Source: Pseudomonas putida
GTDB lineage: Bacteria > Pseudomonadota > Gammaproteobacteria > Pseudomonadales > Pseudomonadaceae
Length of the DNA stretch: 64,000 nucleotides
Assembly: GCF_016406145.1 (NCBI RefSeq)
Contig: NZ_CP066306.1
Span: 3,038,001-3,102,000 of the forward strand
Direction: 5' to 3'
A program made the translations under genes and the position numbers. Below are positions 1 to 8,364 of this stretch, piece by piece (positions within the stretch are counted from its first letter, which is position 1; each line of letters begins with the position of its first letter). The notes below the pieces were generated by a model. That model worked only from the letters and a program-made list of their open reading frames with translations, was not told where the DNA came from and searched no databases.

Positions 1-175
1 CCTCAACTTTTACCAGATACACATGGGGCGCACGGAGGTCGAATATCTCATCAAGGGAGATATGGCCTTCCAGATGGTCCGCTGCAGGCGATGGGAATCC
101 GGCCGGAACGTGAAACGAATAGAGCGGTAACGGTTCGGTACCGCCGGTTGGCATACCCAGAAATGTGATGGTCAT
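1..175 (-). CDS. umuD: UmuD-like translesion polymerase V subunit, partial
   Basis: This is the N-terminal 58 codons of a gene that runs off the left edge of the window. The reading frame starts at an ATG at 175 and reads MTITFLGMPTGG, then the motif AGFPSPAADHLE. That motif matches the self-cleavage region of UmuD/RulA/ImpA proteins, in which RecA-stimulated autoproteolysis removes the N-terminus and activates polymerase V. The scissile pair here would be Ala25-Gly26 (Cys-Gly in E. coli UmuD, Ala-Gly in LexA). The Ser/Lys catalytic dyad lies outside the window. A LexA box 20 bases upstream supports SOS control. A umuC-like partner would be expected further left. Confidence 0.85.
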   Translation of the reverse strand, partial: MTITFLGMPTGGTEPLPLYSFHVPAGFPSPAADHLEGHISLDEIFDLRAPHVYLVKVE

Positions 176-195
176 GGTGGAAGGCCCGAGAAAAA

Positions 196-211
196 CTGTA
201 TACATATACAG
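196..211. promoter_or_regulatory. LexA (SOS) box
   Basis: CTGTATACATATACAG is a perfect inverted repeat with the CTG-N10-CAG form of the gamma-proteobacterial LexA operator. It lies between the leftward umuD-like gene (start at 175) and the rightward SRAP gene (start at 278). It most clearly serves umuD. Control of the SRAP gene 66 bases away is possible but not shown. Confidence 0.9.
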
Positions 212-277
212 TAGATCCCGCATCGGGTGCCCGGTCAATCCTGGGCGCTGAAATTTCTGACGGGCGAGAGGTGAGCT

Positions 278-997
278 ATGTGTGGACGGTACTCGATCTA
301 CGAGTCGATGGACCACTACCTGCGGCAGCTATCGCTGGACCTGGTAGTGATCAATGGCTATGACCATGAGGCCATCAATCGCTACAACGTAGCGCCGTCG
401 ACGCGCGTTGAGATCATTCGCCAGGTCGGGGATGGATTGACGGTGGATCGCGTCAAGTGGGGCTGGTCGCCGTTCTGGGCGAAGGGGAAGCGCCCCGATC
501 CGATCAATGCTCGAGCCGAAACAGTGGTGACGGGCACGTTTTTCAAAGGACTTTGGCCAGGGGGTAGAGCCTTGGCGCCGGCCAACGGCTGGTTCGAATG
601 GATACCCGATCCAGCGGAGCCGAAGCGCAAGCAGCCGTACTACATTACCAGCGCTGATGGAGGGCCACTCTACTTCGCAGCGCTCGCTGAAGTGCATCAG
701 AGCATTGACCCGGATGAGCGCGATGGGTTCGTTATCATCACCGCAGCTGCGGACGAGGGCCTGATCGACATCCACGACCGAAAGCCCTTGGTGCTGCCCC
801 CTGAGCTTGCCCGGGAATGGATCGCCCCAAGCACATCACCAGAGCGGGCTTCGGCGATAGTGGAACAGGGCTGCAGGCCGGCAGCGGACTTTCGTTGGTT
901 TCCAGTAGACAAGGCGGTGGGCAATGTCAGGAATGAGGGTGCATCGTTGGTTGCACCGATAAACAGCGAAGACCGGCAGGGTCAGCTAGAGTTTTGA
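278..997 (+). CDS. SRAP domain protein (YedK/HMCES family)
   Basis: This is a 239-residue SOS-response-associated peptidase-like protein. The family crosslinks to abasic sites in single-stranded DNA through the N-terminal cysteine exposed after Met removal and so shields them from strand breakage. The sequence begins MCGRYSIYE, giving Cys2. It contains the family blocks RYNVAPS (near 36-42), WGWSPFWA, NARAET (near 79-84), GWFEW (near 105-109) and IHDRKPLVL, where the His is the conserved active-site residue. Length fits the family (about 210-240 residues). The divergent umuD-like gene and the LexA box between them suggest DNA-damage induction. The gene after it starts one base beyond its stop codon, so the two are probably co-transcribed. 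Confidence 0.9.
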   Translation: MCGRYSIYESMDHYLRQLSLDLVVINGYDHEAINRYNVAPSTRVEIIRQVGDGLTVDRVKWGWSPFWAKGKRPDPINARAETVVTGTFFKGLWPGGRALAPANGWFEWIPDPAEPKRKQPYYITSADGGPLYFAALAEVHQSIDPDERDGFVIITAAADEGLIDIHDRKPLVLPPELAREWIAPSTSPERASAIVEQGCRPAADFRWFPVDKAVGNVRNEGASLVAPINSEDRQGQLEF

Positions 998-998
998 T

Positions 999-1346
999 AT
1001 GTTCAAGCACCGTGAGATAACGATCATGCTAAAACAAGAAGCAGACGACGTGATTGAGCGTATCAGGGACGACCTGAAAAGGCATGGTGTGCTGATCGGC
1101 TACGATCCAGAGTTTACCGCTGCCGATTTCGGTTGCGACCTGGACCACCACGTCGCTCAGGTCAGAGAGGATCCGGAAAACCGCGTCGCGTGTATCGTGA
1201 TACATGACGAAGGCTTGTGGGCACAGCTCAGGCAGGGGTCCGTTTATCGCTGCGTCGTCAGTGAATGTAAAGGTAAGCTGTTCGGCATGCCGATTACCAT
1301 TGACCCTCAAACGGATGCGTCGTACACCATTCAGTACAAGCCCTGA
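999..1346 (+). CDS. Unknown small protein, likely co-transcribed with SRAP gene
   Basis: This encodes 115 residues of a soluble, mildly acidic protein with no signal peptide, membrane segment or family motif that I recognise. The first possible ATG (999) lies one base after the SRAP stop codon. An internal ATG at 1026 (MLKQEADDVIERIRDD) is an alternative start and would give an amphipathic N-terminal helix. There are three Cys residues, in FGCDLD, RVACIV and RCVVSEC plus the second Cys of that last block, and an adjacent His pair (DLDHHV). The tight spacing suggests a link to the SOS-type neighbours, but no function can be assigned. Confidence 0.6.
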   Translation: MFKHREITIMLKQEADDVIERIRDDLKRHGVLIGYDPEFTAADFGCDLDHHVAQVREDPENRVACIVIHDEGLWAQLRQGSVYRCVVSECKGKLFGMPITIDPQTDASYTIQYKP

Positions 1347-1515
1347 AATGTCTGCAGGGTAGTCTGCCAGCCAGGGTCACCATCTGCCTGCCAGGTAGAA
1401 CATCCCTTCGGCGAGCGTCGTCAAGACGATGCCGTCGAATACATCGCCACAAGCGGCTTTATCTGAGAGCCATGCGTCGGCCTGCGCGGCCAGAAAGAAG
1501 ACCGCGATGAATAAA

Positions 1516-1728
1516 ACGGCGCCCGCGATGCGCCAATGCCGCACCTATGCGACAATACGCTCAATGTCTGGTCTCAACCCCACATTTATCGCCCAACAGC
1601 TCGGGCATGGCGTGCAGATGCTCTTATCGACTTATGCGCGCTGGATTAACTCGTCCAACGACTGGCAGGAGCTGGACACGCTCCAGATTGGTCCGAAATT
1701 GGTCCGCAGCTGCGAAGAAGCCACGTAA
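1516..1728 (+). pseudogene. C-terminal remnant of a phage-type tyrosine integrase
   Basis: In the frame ending at 1728 the translation carries CRTYATIRSMSGLNPTFIAQ, then QLGHGVQML and LSTYARWI. These match the last catalytic blocks of phage-type tyrosine recombinases: the Arg of the RHTYAT box, the LGH box and the nucleophilic Tyr (codon 1633-1635). The usual RHTYAT reads RTYAT here, so a His codon seems to have been lost, and nothing upstream in frame resembles the remaining 250 or more residues. The frame between 1429 and about 1515 looks unrelated. This is a decayed fossil of a prophage or island, lying directly before ybiT. Confidence 0.75.
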
Positions 1729-1748
1729 GTTATTGATAGGTAAGCTCC

Positions 1749-3335
1749 TTGATCTCCACCGCTAACATCACCATGCAGTTCGGCTCCAAGCCCCTGTTCG
1801 AAAACGTCTCGGTCAAATTCAACAACGGCAACCGCTATGGCCTGATCGGCGCCAACGGTTGTGGCAAGTCGACCTTCATGAAGATCCTCGGCGGCGACCT
1901 GGAGCCTTCCGGTGGTCAGGTCATGCTCGAGCCGAACACCCGTCTGGGCAAGCTGCGTCAGGACCAGTTCGCCTACGAGGAATTCACCGTGATCGACACG
2001 GTGATCATGGGCCACGCCCAGCTGTGGAAGGTCAAGGCCGAGCGTGACCGTATCTACTCGCTGCCTGAAATGACCGAGGAAGACGGCATGGCCGTCGCCG
2101 AGCTGGAAACCGAGTTCGCCGAAATGGACGGCTACACCGCCGAATCGCGCGCCGGTGAACTGCTGCTGGGCCTGGGTATTCCGCTGGAGCAGCACTTTGG
2201 CCCGATGAGTGAAGTGGCCCCGGGCTGGAAACTGCGCGTGCTGCTGGCCCAGGCGCTGTTCTCGGACCCGGACGTGCTGCTGCTCGACGAACCGACCAAC
2301 CACCTGGACATCAACACCATCCGCTGGCTGGAAACGATTCTGACGGCGCGTAACAGCACCATGATCATCATTTCCCACGACCGGCACTTCCTGAACAGCG
2401 TGTGCACTCACATGGCCGACCTGGACTACGGTGAGCTGCGCCTGTTCCCTGGCAACTACGACGAGTACATGACCGCGGCCACCCAGTCGCGCGAGCAGTT
2501 GCTGTCGGACAACGCCAAGAAAAAAGCCCAGATCGCTGAACTGCAGACTTTTGTCAGCCGCTTCTCGGCCAACGCCTCCAAGGCCAAGCAGGCGACTTCG
2601 CGTGCCAAGCAGATCGACAAGATCCAGCTGGCCGAGGTCAAGCCTTCGAGCCGGGTCAGCCCCTTCATCCGCTTCGAGCAGACCAAGAAGCTGCACCGCC
2701 AGGCTGTCGTCGTGGAAAAAATGGCCAAAGCCTTCGACGACAAGGTGCTGTTCAAGAATTTCGACATCACTGTCGAAGCCGGCGAGCGCGTAGCGATCAT
2801 CGGCCCCAACGGTATCGGCAAGACCACCCTGCTGCGCACCCTGGTCGGGGAGATGACGCCGGATGCAGGCTCGGTGAAGTGGACCGATAGTGCCGAAGTA
2901 GGCTACTACGCCCAGGACCATGCGCACGATTTCGAAGACGACATGACCCTGTTCGACTGGATGGGCCAGTGGACCTCTGGTGAGCAGGTCATCCGTGGCA
3001 CCTTGGGGCGCATGCTGTTCTCCAACGACGAGATCCTCAAGTCGGTCAAGGTGATTTCCGGTGGTGAACAGGGCCGCATGCTGTTCGGCAAGCTGATCCT
3101 GCAAAAGCCGAACGTGCTGGTGATGGACGAACCCACCAACCACCTGGACATGGAGTCGATCGAGGCGCTGAACCTGGCGCTGGAAAACTACCCGGGCACT
3201 TTGCTGTTCGTCAGCCATGACCGCGAATTCGTGTCGTCGTTGGCAACCCGCATCATCGAACTGTCGCCGGACGGTGTGGTGGACTTCAGCGGCACCTATG
3301 ACGACTACCTGCGCAGCCAGGGTGTGCTGGTCTGA
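1749..3335 (+). CDS. ybiT: ABC-F family ATPase, YbiT type
   Basis: This is a 528-residue ABC-F protein with two fused nucleotide-binding domains and no membrane segments. Members act on ribosomes as translation factors. Domain 1 has Walker [10 protein letters not shown] (near 36-44) and [11 protein letters not shown]. Domain 2 has GPNGIGKTT (near 353), signature SGGEQ and [10 protein letters not shown]. The linker between them contains the charged helical segment typical of the family. The close match to remembered E. coli YbiT over the whole length, including [16 protein letters not shown], gives the name. The start codon is TTG (1749) with only a weak upstream ribosome site, and its leader is formed by the integrase fossil, so the native promoter may have been altered. 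Confidence 0.9.
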   Translation: MISTANITMQFGSKPLFENVSVKFNNGNRYGLIGANGCGKSTFMKILGGDLEPSGGQVMLEPNTRLGKLRQDQFAYEEFTVIDTVIMGHAQLWKVKAERDRIYSLPEMTEEDGMAVAELETEFAEMDGYTAESRAGELLLGLGIPLEQHFGPMSEVAPGWKLRVLLAQALFSDPDVLLLDEPTNHLDINTIRWLETILTARNSTMIIISHDRHFLNSVCTHMADLDYGELRLFPGNYDEYMTAATQSREQLLSDNAKKKAQIAELQTFVSRFSANASKAKQATSRAKQIDKIQLAEVKPSSRVSPFIRFEQTKKLHRQAVVVEKMAKAFDDKVLFKNFDITVEAGERVAIIGPNGIGKTTLLRTLVGEMTPDAGSVKWTDSAEVGYYAQDHAHDFEDDMTLFDWMGQWTSGEQVIRGTLGRMLFSNDEILKSVKVISGGEQGRMLFGKLILQKPNVLVMDEPTNHLDMESIEALNLALENYPGTLLFVSHDREFVSSLATRIIELSPDGVVDFSGTYDDYLRSQGVLV

Positions 3336-3343
3336 AGTCGCTA

Positions 3344-3382
3344 GCCGGTCTGGCCCTTCGAGGTGACCAGGCCGGCCTCTTT
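3344..3382 (+). terminator. Rho-independent terminator after ybiT
   Basis: GCCGGTCTGG (3344-3353) pairs with CCAGGCCGGC (3367-3376), allowing one G-T pair, and is followed by CTCTTTAT. It lies 9 bases after the ybiT stop codon. Confidence 0.75.
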
Positions 3383-3394
3383 ATATGGCGACCA

Positions 3395-3428
3395 CGCTCC
3401 ACAGGTACTACGCAGTAACTGTGGAGCG
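3395..3428. repeat. Perfect 10-bp inverted repeat
   Basis: CGCTCCACAG (3395-3404) and CTGTGGAGCG (3419-3428) are exact reverse complements separated by 14 bases. The trailing T-run is poor (GTTTCCCTTTG). It could be a second terminator or a short REP-like element between ybiT and the MFS gene. Confidence 0.5.
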
Positions 3429-3521
3429 GTTTCCCTTTGAATAACTCGTTAGCCTGCTTTCATTTCCTTCGCGCAACGGCCATGATGGGGCCACGCCCAC
3501 CGCCCGCCCGCGAACGAGCCC

Positions 3522-4715
3522 ATGACCGCGCAACAGCCCGCCCCCGCCAGCAGCAATGCCTCCATCACCCTGCAGATCCTCTCGATCGTTTTCTACACCT
3601 TCATCGCGTTCCTTTGCATCGGCCTGCCGATTGCGGTGCTGCCCAGCTATGTACACGACCAACTGGGCTTCGGTGCGGTGGTTGCCGGGGTAACCATCGG
3701 CCTGCAATACCTGGCTACCCTGCTCAGCCGGCCTTTCGCAGGCCGTGTGGCCGATACGCTGGGCGGCAAGCAAGCGATCCGCTACGGTTTGCTGGGCATC
3801 GCGGCATGTGGGGTATTGACGCTGGCCTCGGCCTGGACCTTGAATGCGCCCTTGCTGAGCCTCGCGCTGCTGCTTGGCGGGCGCGTGTTGCTCGGGCTTG
3901 CACAGGGCCTGATTGGCGTTGCTACCCTGAGCTGGGGTATCAGCCAGGTGGGGCCTGAACACACGGCCAGGGTCATATCCTGGAACGGCATCGCGTCATA
4001 TGGTGCCATCGCCATCGGTGCCCCCGTTGGCGTGCTCGCAGTCGATAGCCTGAATTTCAGCGTGCTGGGCCCAGCCTTGATGCTGCTCGCCGTGCTGGCA
4101 CTGCTGGTGCTGCGCAAACGCCCGGACGTGGTGGTGGTGCGCGGTGAGCGTCTGCCGTTCTGGTCTGCGTTCAGCCGTGTGGCGCCCTGCGGCCTTGGGC
4201 TGACCCTGGCTTCGATCGGCTATGGCACCCTGACCACGTTCGTCACGCTTTATTATCTGGAACGTGGATGGGTTGGCGCCGCTTTGTGCCTGAGTGCCTT
4301 CGGTGTGTGTTTCATCATTTCGCGGCTGTTGTTCGTCAACGCCGTCAACCGCTTTGGCGGGTACAACGTGGCGGTTGCCTGCATGGCCACAGAAGTGCTC
4401 GGCCTGAGCCTGTTGTGGCTCGCGCCCTCCCCCCTCTGGGCACTGGTGGGGGCCGGCCTCACCGGTTTCGGCCTGTCGCTGGTGTACCCGGCCCTGGGCG
4501 TTGAGGCCATCAAGCAGGTGCCCAGCAGCAGCCGGGGTGCCGGGCTGGGGGCCTATGCGGTGTTCTTCGACATGGCATTGGCCATCGCCGGCCCGGTCAT
4601 GGGCGCAGTGGCGGCACACCTTGGCTATGCGTCGATATTCTGCGTCGCGGCCCTGCTGGCCCTCACTGGGGTTGGCCTGACGTTGTTGCTGGCAAGGCGC
4701 AGCCGTCGCGGCTGA
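3522..4715 (+). CDS. MFS transporter, YhhS/YfcJ-like
   Basis: This 397-residue protein has about 12 hydrophobic segments, the size and layout of a major facilitator superfamily exporter. The A-motif-like loop reads GRVADTLGGKQAI between helices 2 and 3 (near residues 72-85). The N-terminal part (LCIGLPIAVLPSYVHDQLGF) resembles the YhhS/YfcJ group, which includes arabinose-efflux-like exporters. The ATG at 3522 follows a weakly purine-rich stretch. The gene stands alone, with a terminator just after it. Substrate cannot be told from the sequence. Confidence 0.8.
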   Translation: MTAQQPAPASSNASITLQILSIVFYTFIAFLCIGLPIAVLPSYVHDQLGFGAVVAGVTIGLQYLATLLSRPFAGRVADTLGGKQAIRYGLLGIAACGVLTLASAWTLNAPLLSLALLLGGRVLLGLAQGLIGVATLSWGISQVGPEHTARVISWNGIASYGAIAIGAPVGVLAVDSLNFSVLGPALMLLAVLALLVLRKRPDVVVVRGERLPFWSAFSRVAPCGLGLTLASIGYGTLTTFVTLYYLERGWVGAALCLSAFGVCFIISRLLFVNAVNRFGGYNVAVACMATEVLGLSLLWLAPSPLWALVGAGLTGFGLSLVYPALGVEAIKQVPSSSRGAGLGAYAVFFDMALAIAGPVMGAVAAHLGYASIFCVAALLALTGVGLTLLLARRSRRG

Positions 4716-4727
4716 GCCTTGCCTAAG

Positions 4728-4762
4728 AAAAACGGCCGTCGCGCAAGCGACAGCCGTTTTTT
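4728..4762. terminator. Bidirectional terminator between MFS gene and azoR
   Basis: AAAAACGGC (4728-4736) pairs with GCCGTTTTT (4753-4761), and the stem continues through GTCGC/GCGAC around a CGCAAG loop. It has A-rich and T-rich flanks on both sides, so it can end both the rightward MFS transcript and the leftward azoR transcript. Confidence 0.85.
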
Positions 4763-4774
4763 ATTACAGGTTGT

Positions 4775-5386
4775 TCATGCCGTGGCGAACAGCTCACTGG
4801 CAATCTGCGCCTGAGCAGCATCGATGGCCTTGCTGCGGTGCTCCGGGCCATAGGCCAGGCCATGGGCGCGAACGATCTCCAGGTCGGTGATGCCGATAAA
4901 GCCCAGGAACACCTTGAGGAAGTCTTCGTGGCCCGCGCCGGTCGGCTGGCCAGCATGCAGGCCGCCAGCGGTGGAAACCAGTACTACTTTCTTGTCACCG
5001 CACAGGCCTTCAGGGCCTGCCTCGGTATAGCGGAAGGTCTTGCCAGCCACTGCAACGCGGTCGATCCAGGCCTTGAGCTGGGTCGGCACGGTGAAGTTGT
5101 ACATCGGCGCACCAATCACCACGGCGTCGGCGGCAAGAAACTCGTCCAGGGTTTCGGCGCTGAGCTTGGCTTCGAAGGCAAGGGCTGCATCGCGAACGTC
5201 TTCCGGCGTGCCGGCTGCAACCAGGGTGGCAGCAGAGAAGTGGGCAATGGCGTCGGCGGCAAGGTCACGATAGACCACTTCGATGCTCGGGTCAGCGGCT
5301 TTCCAGGCCTGGACCACTTCCCGGCTCAGTTGGCGCGAGGCGGAATTCTCGCCCAGGATGCTCGAATCGATGTGCAACAGTTTCAT
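4775..5386 (-). CDS. azoR: FMN-dependent NADH-azoreductase
   Basis: This is a 203-residue flavodoxin-fold oxidoreductase of the AzoR/AcpD family, which reduces azo bonds and quinones using NADH and bound FMN. The start [20 protein letters not shown] places the SS-x(7)-S phosphate loop for FMN at residues 8-17. [18 protein letters not shown] (near 95-112) and STAGG (near 140) are the other FMN-site blocks. The ATG at 5386 is chosen over upstream codons because AGGAGAG lies 7 bases before it and the length matches the family. It is divergent from a LysR regulator that probably controls it. Confidence 0.92.
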   Translation of the reverse strand: MKLLHIDSSILGENSASRQLSREVVQAWKAADPSIEVVYRDLAADAIAHFSAATLVAAGTPEDVRDAALAFEAKLSAETLDEFLAADAVVIGAPMYNFTVPTQLKAWIDRVAVAGKTFRYTEAGPEGLCGDKKVVLVSTAGGLHAGQPTGAGHEDFLKVFLGFIGITDLEIVRAHGLAYGPEHRSKAIDAAQAQIASELFATA

Positions 5387-5488
5387 GGGACTCTCCTGTG
5401 AATGAAGACCGCAGCATTGGGCGATCACGATGGAAAGAATCCTACCGGGCGGTCGAATAGCTGATAAGTCAGCAAAAATGCGTTAGTT

Positions 5489-5514
5489 TGTCCCACAGAT
5501 AGAACAGTGGGACA
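5489..5514. promoter_or_regulatory. Inverted repeat before LysR gene, candidate operator
   Basis: TGTCCCAC (5489-5496) and GTGGGACA (5507-5514) are exact reverse complements separated by 10 bases, ending 6 bases before the LysR ATG at 5521. A second small dyad, GCTGATAAGTCAGC, lies just upstream at about 5460-5473. The position between divergent azoR and the LysR gene suits an autoregulatory operator; a hairpin limiting translation is an alternative. Confidence 0.5.
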
Positions 5515-5520
5515 GCCATC

Positions 5521-6423
5521 ATGCAAGACCTCAACGATCTCTTCTACTTTGCTCGCGTGGTCGAAGCCGGTGGCTTCGCCGCCGCCGGACGCCAGCTGGG
5601 CATCCCCAAGTCGCGTCTGTCGCGGCGCATCGCCGAACTGGAAGAGCGGTTGGGTACGCGGTTGCTGCAGCGCACCACGCGCCAGCTGAAGCTCACCGCA
5701 GTGGGTGAACGCTATCTGCACCACTGCCAAGCCATGCTGCTGGAAGCCGAGGCCGCTGACGAGGCGGTGGCGAGCATGAGTAGTGAGCCGCGGGGGCGCT
5801 TGCGGGTGTCCTGCCCGGTAGCGTTGGCCCATGCGTTCCTGCCGGACGTGATCAGCCGATTTCTGGAGCTGTACCCTCAGGTGCAACTGGACATGGTGTT
5901 GCTCAATCGCCGTGTCGACCTGATTTCCGAAGGCATCGATGTTGCCCTGCGCGTGCGAGAGCTGGGCGATGAAGATCCGGCGCTGGTCACCCGACGGCTG
6001 CGCCAGGCGCAGATGCAACTGGTGGCCGCTCCCGGCTTTGCCGACCATGTCCGTGAACCGTCCGAGCTTGCCTCCTTACCGGTACTGGGCGCTGCTGAAG
6101 CAGACAGGCTGGTGCATTTCCGCCTGCTGGGGCCCAATGGTCGCCAGCAGGAAATCGCCCTGGAGCCACGGTTGGCCATCGATGATTTTGTCGTACGCAA
6201 TGCCGCCGTACGTGCCGGGCTAGGATTTACTGCGTTGCCGAGCATGTTCTGCGAGCATGAGCTTGAGCGCGGGGAACTGGTGCGGCTACTGCCGGACTGG
6301 TCGCTGCCGGGCGGCTATCTGCAAGCGGTTTACCCGCATCGGCGTGGTTTGCTGCCTGCTGTACGGGTGTGGATCGATCATCTGGCAGCATCGTTCGAAG
6401 CGTGTGGAGACCGTTATGTCTAG
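5521..6423 (+). CDS. LysR-family transcriptional regulator
   Basis: This 300-residue protein has an N-terminal winged helix-turn-helix (residues 1-60, with FAAAGRQLGIPKSRLSRRIA as recognition region) and a LysR substrate-binding domain (near 90-295). It belongs to the AaeR/DmlR/PtxR-like group common in Pseudomonas. It is divergent from azoR, so it is probably the azoR regulator, responding to an unknown aromatic or quinone-like inducer. No clear Shine-Dalgarno is seen because the space before the ATG is occupied by the inverted repeat. The 3' end overlaps the next gene by 8 bases. Confidence 0.9.
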   Translation: MQDLNDLFYFARVVEAGGFAAAGRQLGIPKSRLSRRIAELEERLGTRLLQRTTRQLKLTAVGERYLHHCQAMLLEAEAADEAVASMSSEPRGRLRVSCPVALAHAFLPDVISRFLELYPQVQLDMVLLNRRVDLISEGIDVALRVRELGDEDPALVTRRLRQAQMQLVAAPGFADHVREPSELASLPVLGAAEADRLVHFRLLGPNGRQQEIALEPRLAIDDFVVRNAAVRAGLGFTALPSMFCEHELERGELVRLLPDWSLPGGYLQAVYPHRRGLLPAVRVWIDHLAASFEACGDRYV

Positions 6424-6775
6424 ACAAACCATGACCGAGGAACAGGTGGCGGCGTTCTGCCTGGCGCTGCCCGGCGCGCGGGAAGACTATAAGTGGGGCG
6501 GTATCCGGGTATTTTCGGTGGCCGGTAACAAGATGTTCGCAGTACTCGACCTGGCGGGGGCTGGCTTGTCGTTCAAGGTGGCCGATGAGCTGTTTCTGGG
6601 CTACTGCGACAGGCCTGGTGTGCGCCCGGCACCGTACCTGGCACGGGCACGGTGGATCAGCATGGCGCCGCCCTACCCCCTGGGCCGGGAAGAATTGTGT
6701 GACCTGCTGCAGCGCTCGCACCAGTTGGTGGTGCGGCGGCTGGCGAAGCGGTTGCAGGTGGGCTTGCTGATGTGA
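6416..6775 (+). CDS. MmcQ/YjbR family protein
   Basis: This 119-residue protein begins MSRQTMTEEQVAAFCLALPG. The pattern CLALPGAREDYKWGG near the start, the central FSVAGNKMFAVLD and the later RARWISM match the MmcQ/YjbR (CyaY-like fold) family of putative DNA-binding proteins. The start at 6416 overlaps the LysR stop codon by 8 bases, which implies translational coupling. The biochemical role of the family is poorly defined. Confidence 0.85.
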   Translation: MSRQTMTEEQVAAFCLALPGAREDYKWGGIRVFSVAGNKMFAVLDLAGAGLSFKVADELFLGYCDRPGVRPAPYLARARWISMAPPYPLGREELCDLLQRSHQLVVRRLAKRLQVGLLM

Positions 6776-6803
6776 GCGGCACGCGAAGGGCAATACAACG
6801 CCC

Positions 6804-7241
6804 TCAACCCAGAGACAGAACACGCCCACCCAGAAACAGGTGATCAGCCCAGAACACCTGGTGCAGCAATACAATCGCCCAGAACACCATCTGGTATGAG
6901 GCCTTGCGAGTCTTGTGCCTGTAAAGCTGCTGGGCGATCAGCGCCCCTGGCCAGCCACCCAGCAGCTCACTGGCATGCAGTACCTTCTCTGGCGTGCGCC
7001 AGGCTTGGGTACGGGCCTGCTGCTTATCCTGCCAATACAGCAGTACTGTCACCAGGCTTACAGCAGGATAAATCGCCAACGCCAACCATGACTGCCCGCT
7101 CCAGGCCATCTGCGCCGCGCCCGCCATCGGCAGCAGGCACAATACCCCCAGCATCAGCAGCTTGAGGCGTACATTGCGTACGCCCTCCTCCTGGCGCGCA
7201 GCACGCCGCTGTGACGTTTGCCCCCGCGCCCTGTCAGCCAT
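6804..7241 (-). CDS. DUF1294 membrane protein
   Basis: This encodes 145 residues with a basic N-terminus, two to three hydrophobic segments (near residues 25-60), then the DUF1294 core: [38 protein letters not shown] and a final hydrophobic [11 protein letters not shown]. The start at 7241 is preferred to a codon at 7283 because it leaves only an 8-base overlap with the uppP stop codon, a normal coupled arrangement. The family has no known biochemical activity; some members are fused to cold-shock domains, but no such domain is present here. Confidence 0.82.
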   Translation of the reverse strand: MADRARGQTSQRRAARQEEGVRNVRLKLLMLGVLCLLPMAGAAQMAWSGQSWLALAIYPAVSLVTVLLYWQDKQQARTQAWRTPEKVLHASELLGGWPGALIAQQLYRHKTRKASYQMVFWAIVLLHQVFWADHLFLGGRVLSLG

Positions 7242-8067
7242 GCGCCGTCGACCAGTCAACCCAGCCGAACTGCCAAGTGGCAAGGATCAGCAAGCCAAAG
7301 GCGATGCGGTACCAGGCGAAAGCGGCGTAACTGTGGTTGGCGATGAACTTGAGCAGGCCGCGCACGGCGATCATGGCGAAGATGAAGGAAGTCACGAAGC
7401 CAATCGCGAACACTGGCAGATCGCTCGGCTGGAACAGGTCACGGTATTTGTAACCCGAGTACACTGCCGCACCGACCATGGTCGGCATTGCCAGGAAAAA
7501 CGAAAACTCGGTGGCTGCCTTGCGCGACAGGCCGAACAGCAGGCCGCCGATGATGGTCGAGCCGGAGCGCGAGGTGCCCGGGATCATGGCCAGACACTGC
7601 ACGAACCCGATCTTCAAGGCATGCGACCAGCGCATGTCATCGACGTGGTCGACCGCCACGCTGTGGGTGCGGCGCTCGGCCCAGAGCATGATCACACCGC
7701 CGATCACCAGCGCCGTCGCCACGGTGATCGGGTTGAACAGATACTCGTGGATCAGGTCGGCGAAGAGCACGCCCAGCACCACCGCCGGCATGAACGCCAG
7801 CAGCAGGTTGGCGGTGAACCGGCGCGCCGCCGGCTGGCTTTTCAGGCCGAACACCACATCGAGGATCTTGCGCCGAAACTCCCATACTACCGCCAGGATG
7901 GCCGCCAACTGAATGATGATGTTGAAGGCCATGGCCCGTTCGCCACCAAAACCGATCAGGTCAGCAACGATGATCTGGTGACCCGTGCTGGAGATCGGCA
8001 AAAATTCTGTCAGTCCTTCGACCACGCCCAAGATGATTGCCTGAAAGGCAGTCCAAAAATCCATCAT
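7234..8067 (-). CDS. uppP: Undecaprenyl-diphosphatase (BacA/UppP)
   Basis: This 277-residue inner-membrane enzyme hydrolyses undecaprenyl diphosphate to recycle the lipid carrier used in peptidoglycan and surface polysaccharide synthesis, and confers bacitracin tolerance. Signature blocks are [17 protein letters not shown] (near residues 14-30, with the catalytic Glu) and [12 protein letters not shown] (near 165-176). It has about eight transmembrane segments and the normal length. The gene runs leftward and overlaps the DUF1294 gene by 8 bases. Confidence 0.95.
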   Translation of the reverse strand: MMDFWTAFQAIILGVVEGLTEFLPISSTGHQIIVADLIGFGGERAMAFNIIIQLAAILAVVWEFRRKILDVVFGLKSQPAARRFTANLLLAFMPAVVLGVLFADLIHEYLFNPITVATALVIGGVIMLWAERRTHSVAVDHVDDMRWSHALKIGFVQCLAMIPGTSRSGSTIIGGLLFGLSRKAATEFSFFLAMPTMVGAAVYSGYKYRDLFQPSDLPVFAIGFVTSFIFAMIAVRGLLKFIANHSYAAFAWYRIAFGLLILATWQFGWVDWSTAHG

Positions 8068-8192
8068 TCCCCCGGTTGGAGCGCTGCTGCTTGCAGGCCC
8101 CTTGTTCTTGATTTGCTTGTGATTGCCGCATGCGGCGCGGTCTTTTTACAGCGTCAGTTGGGACCAGTGCCAGTAGAAAAGTTCACGTGGCC

Positions 8193-8220
8193 TAAAGGTT
8201 TCATCTCGCGCGGCCGAAAT
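8193..8220 (+). promoter_or_regulatory. Candidate FliA (sigma-28) promoter for chemoreceptor gene
   Basis: TAAAGGTT (from 8193) is followed after a 16-base gap between TAAA and GCCG by GCCGAAAT (8213-8220). The flagellar sigma consensus is TAAAGTTT-N11-GCCGATAA, a 15-base gap, so this is one base long. It lies about 140 bases upstream of the McpP-like gene, where a motility-class promoter is expected. Confidence 0.5.
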
Positions 8221-8364
8221 CCTAGCAGAGCGGCTTTGCAAAGGCTTGCCCGGCATGCGGCAGCACAGCCATTAACTAGCACTTAGCCATTAGTCGGGTT
8301 TGGCCAAGCGCCAAAGCATGCTTGGATGCACCTTCATAAAAAGAACAATGCGGGAGTGCCGTTC

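Noticed and set aside
1632..3218. 528-codon open frame antisense to ybiT
   Set aside because: Overlaps an obvious ABC-F gene throughout; His/Val/Gln-rich composition typical of an antisense shadow in GC-rich DNA.
7162..8286. 374-codon frame antisense to uppP
   Set aside because: Shadow frame; uppP motifs on the other strand are unambiguous.
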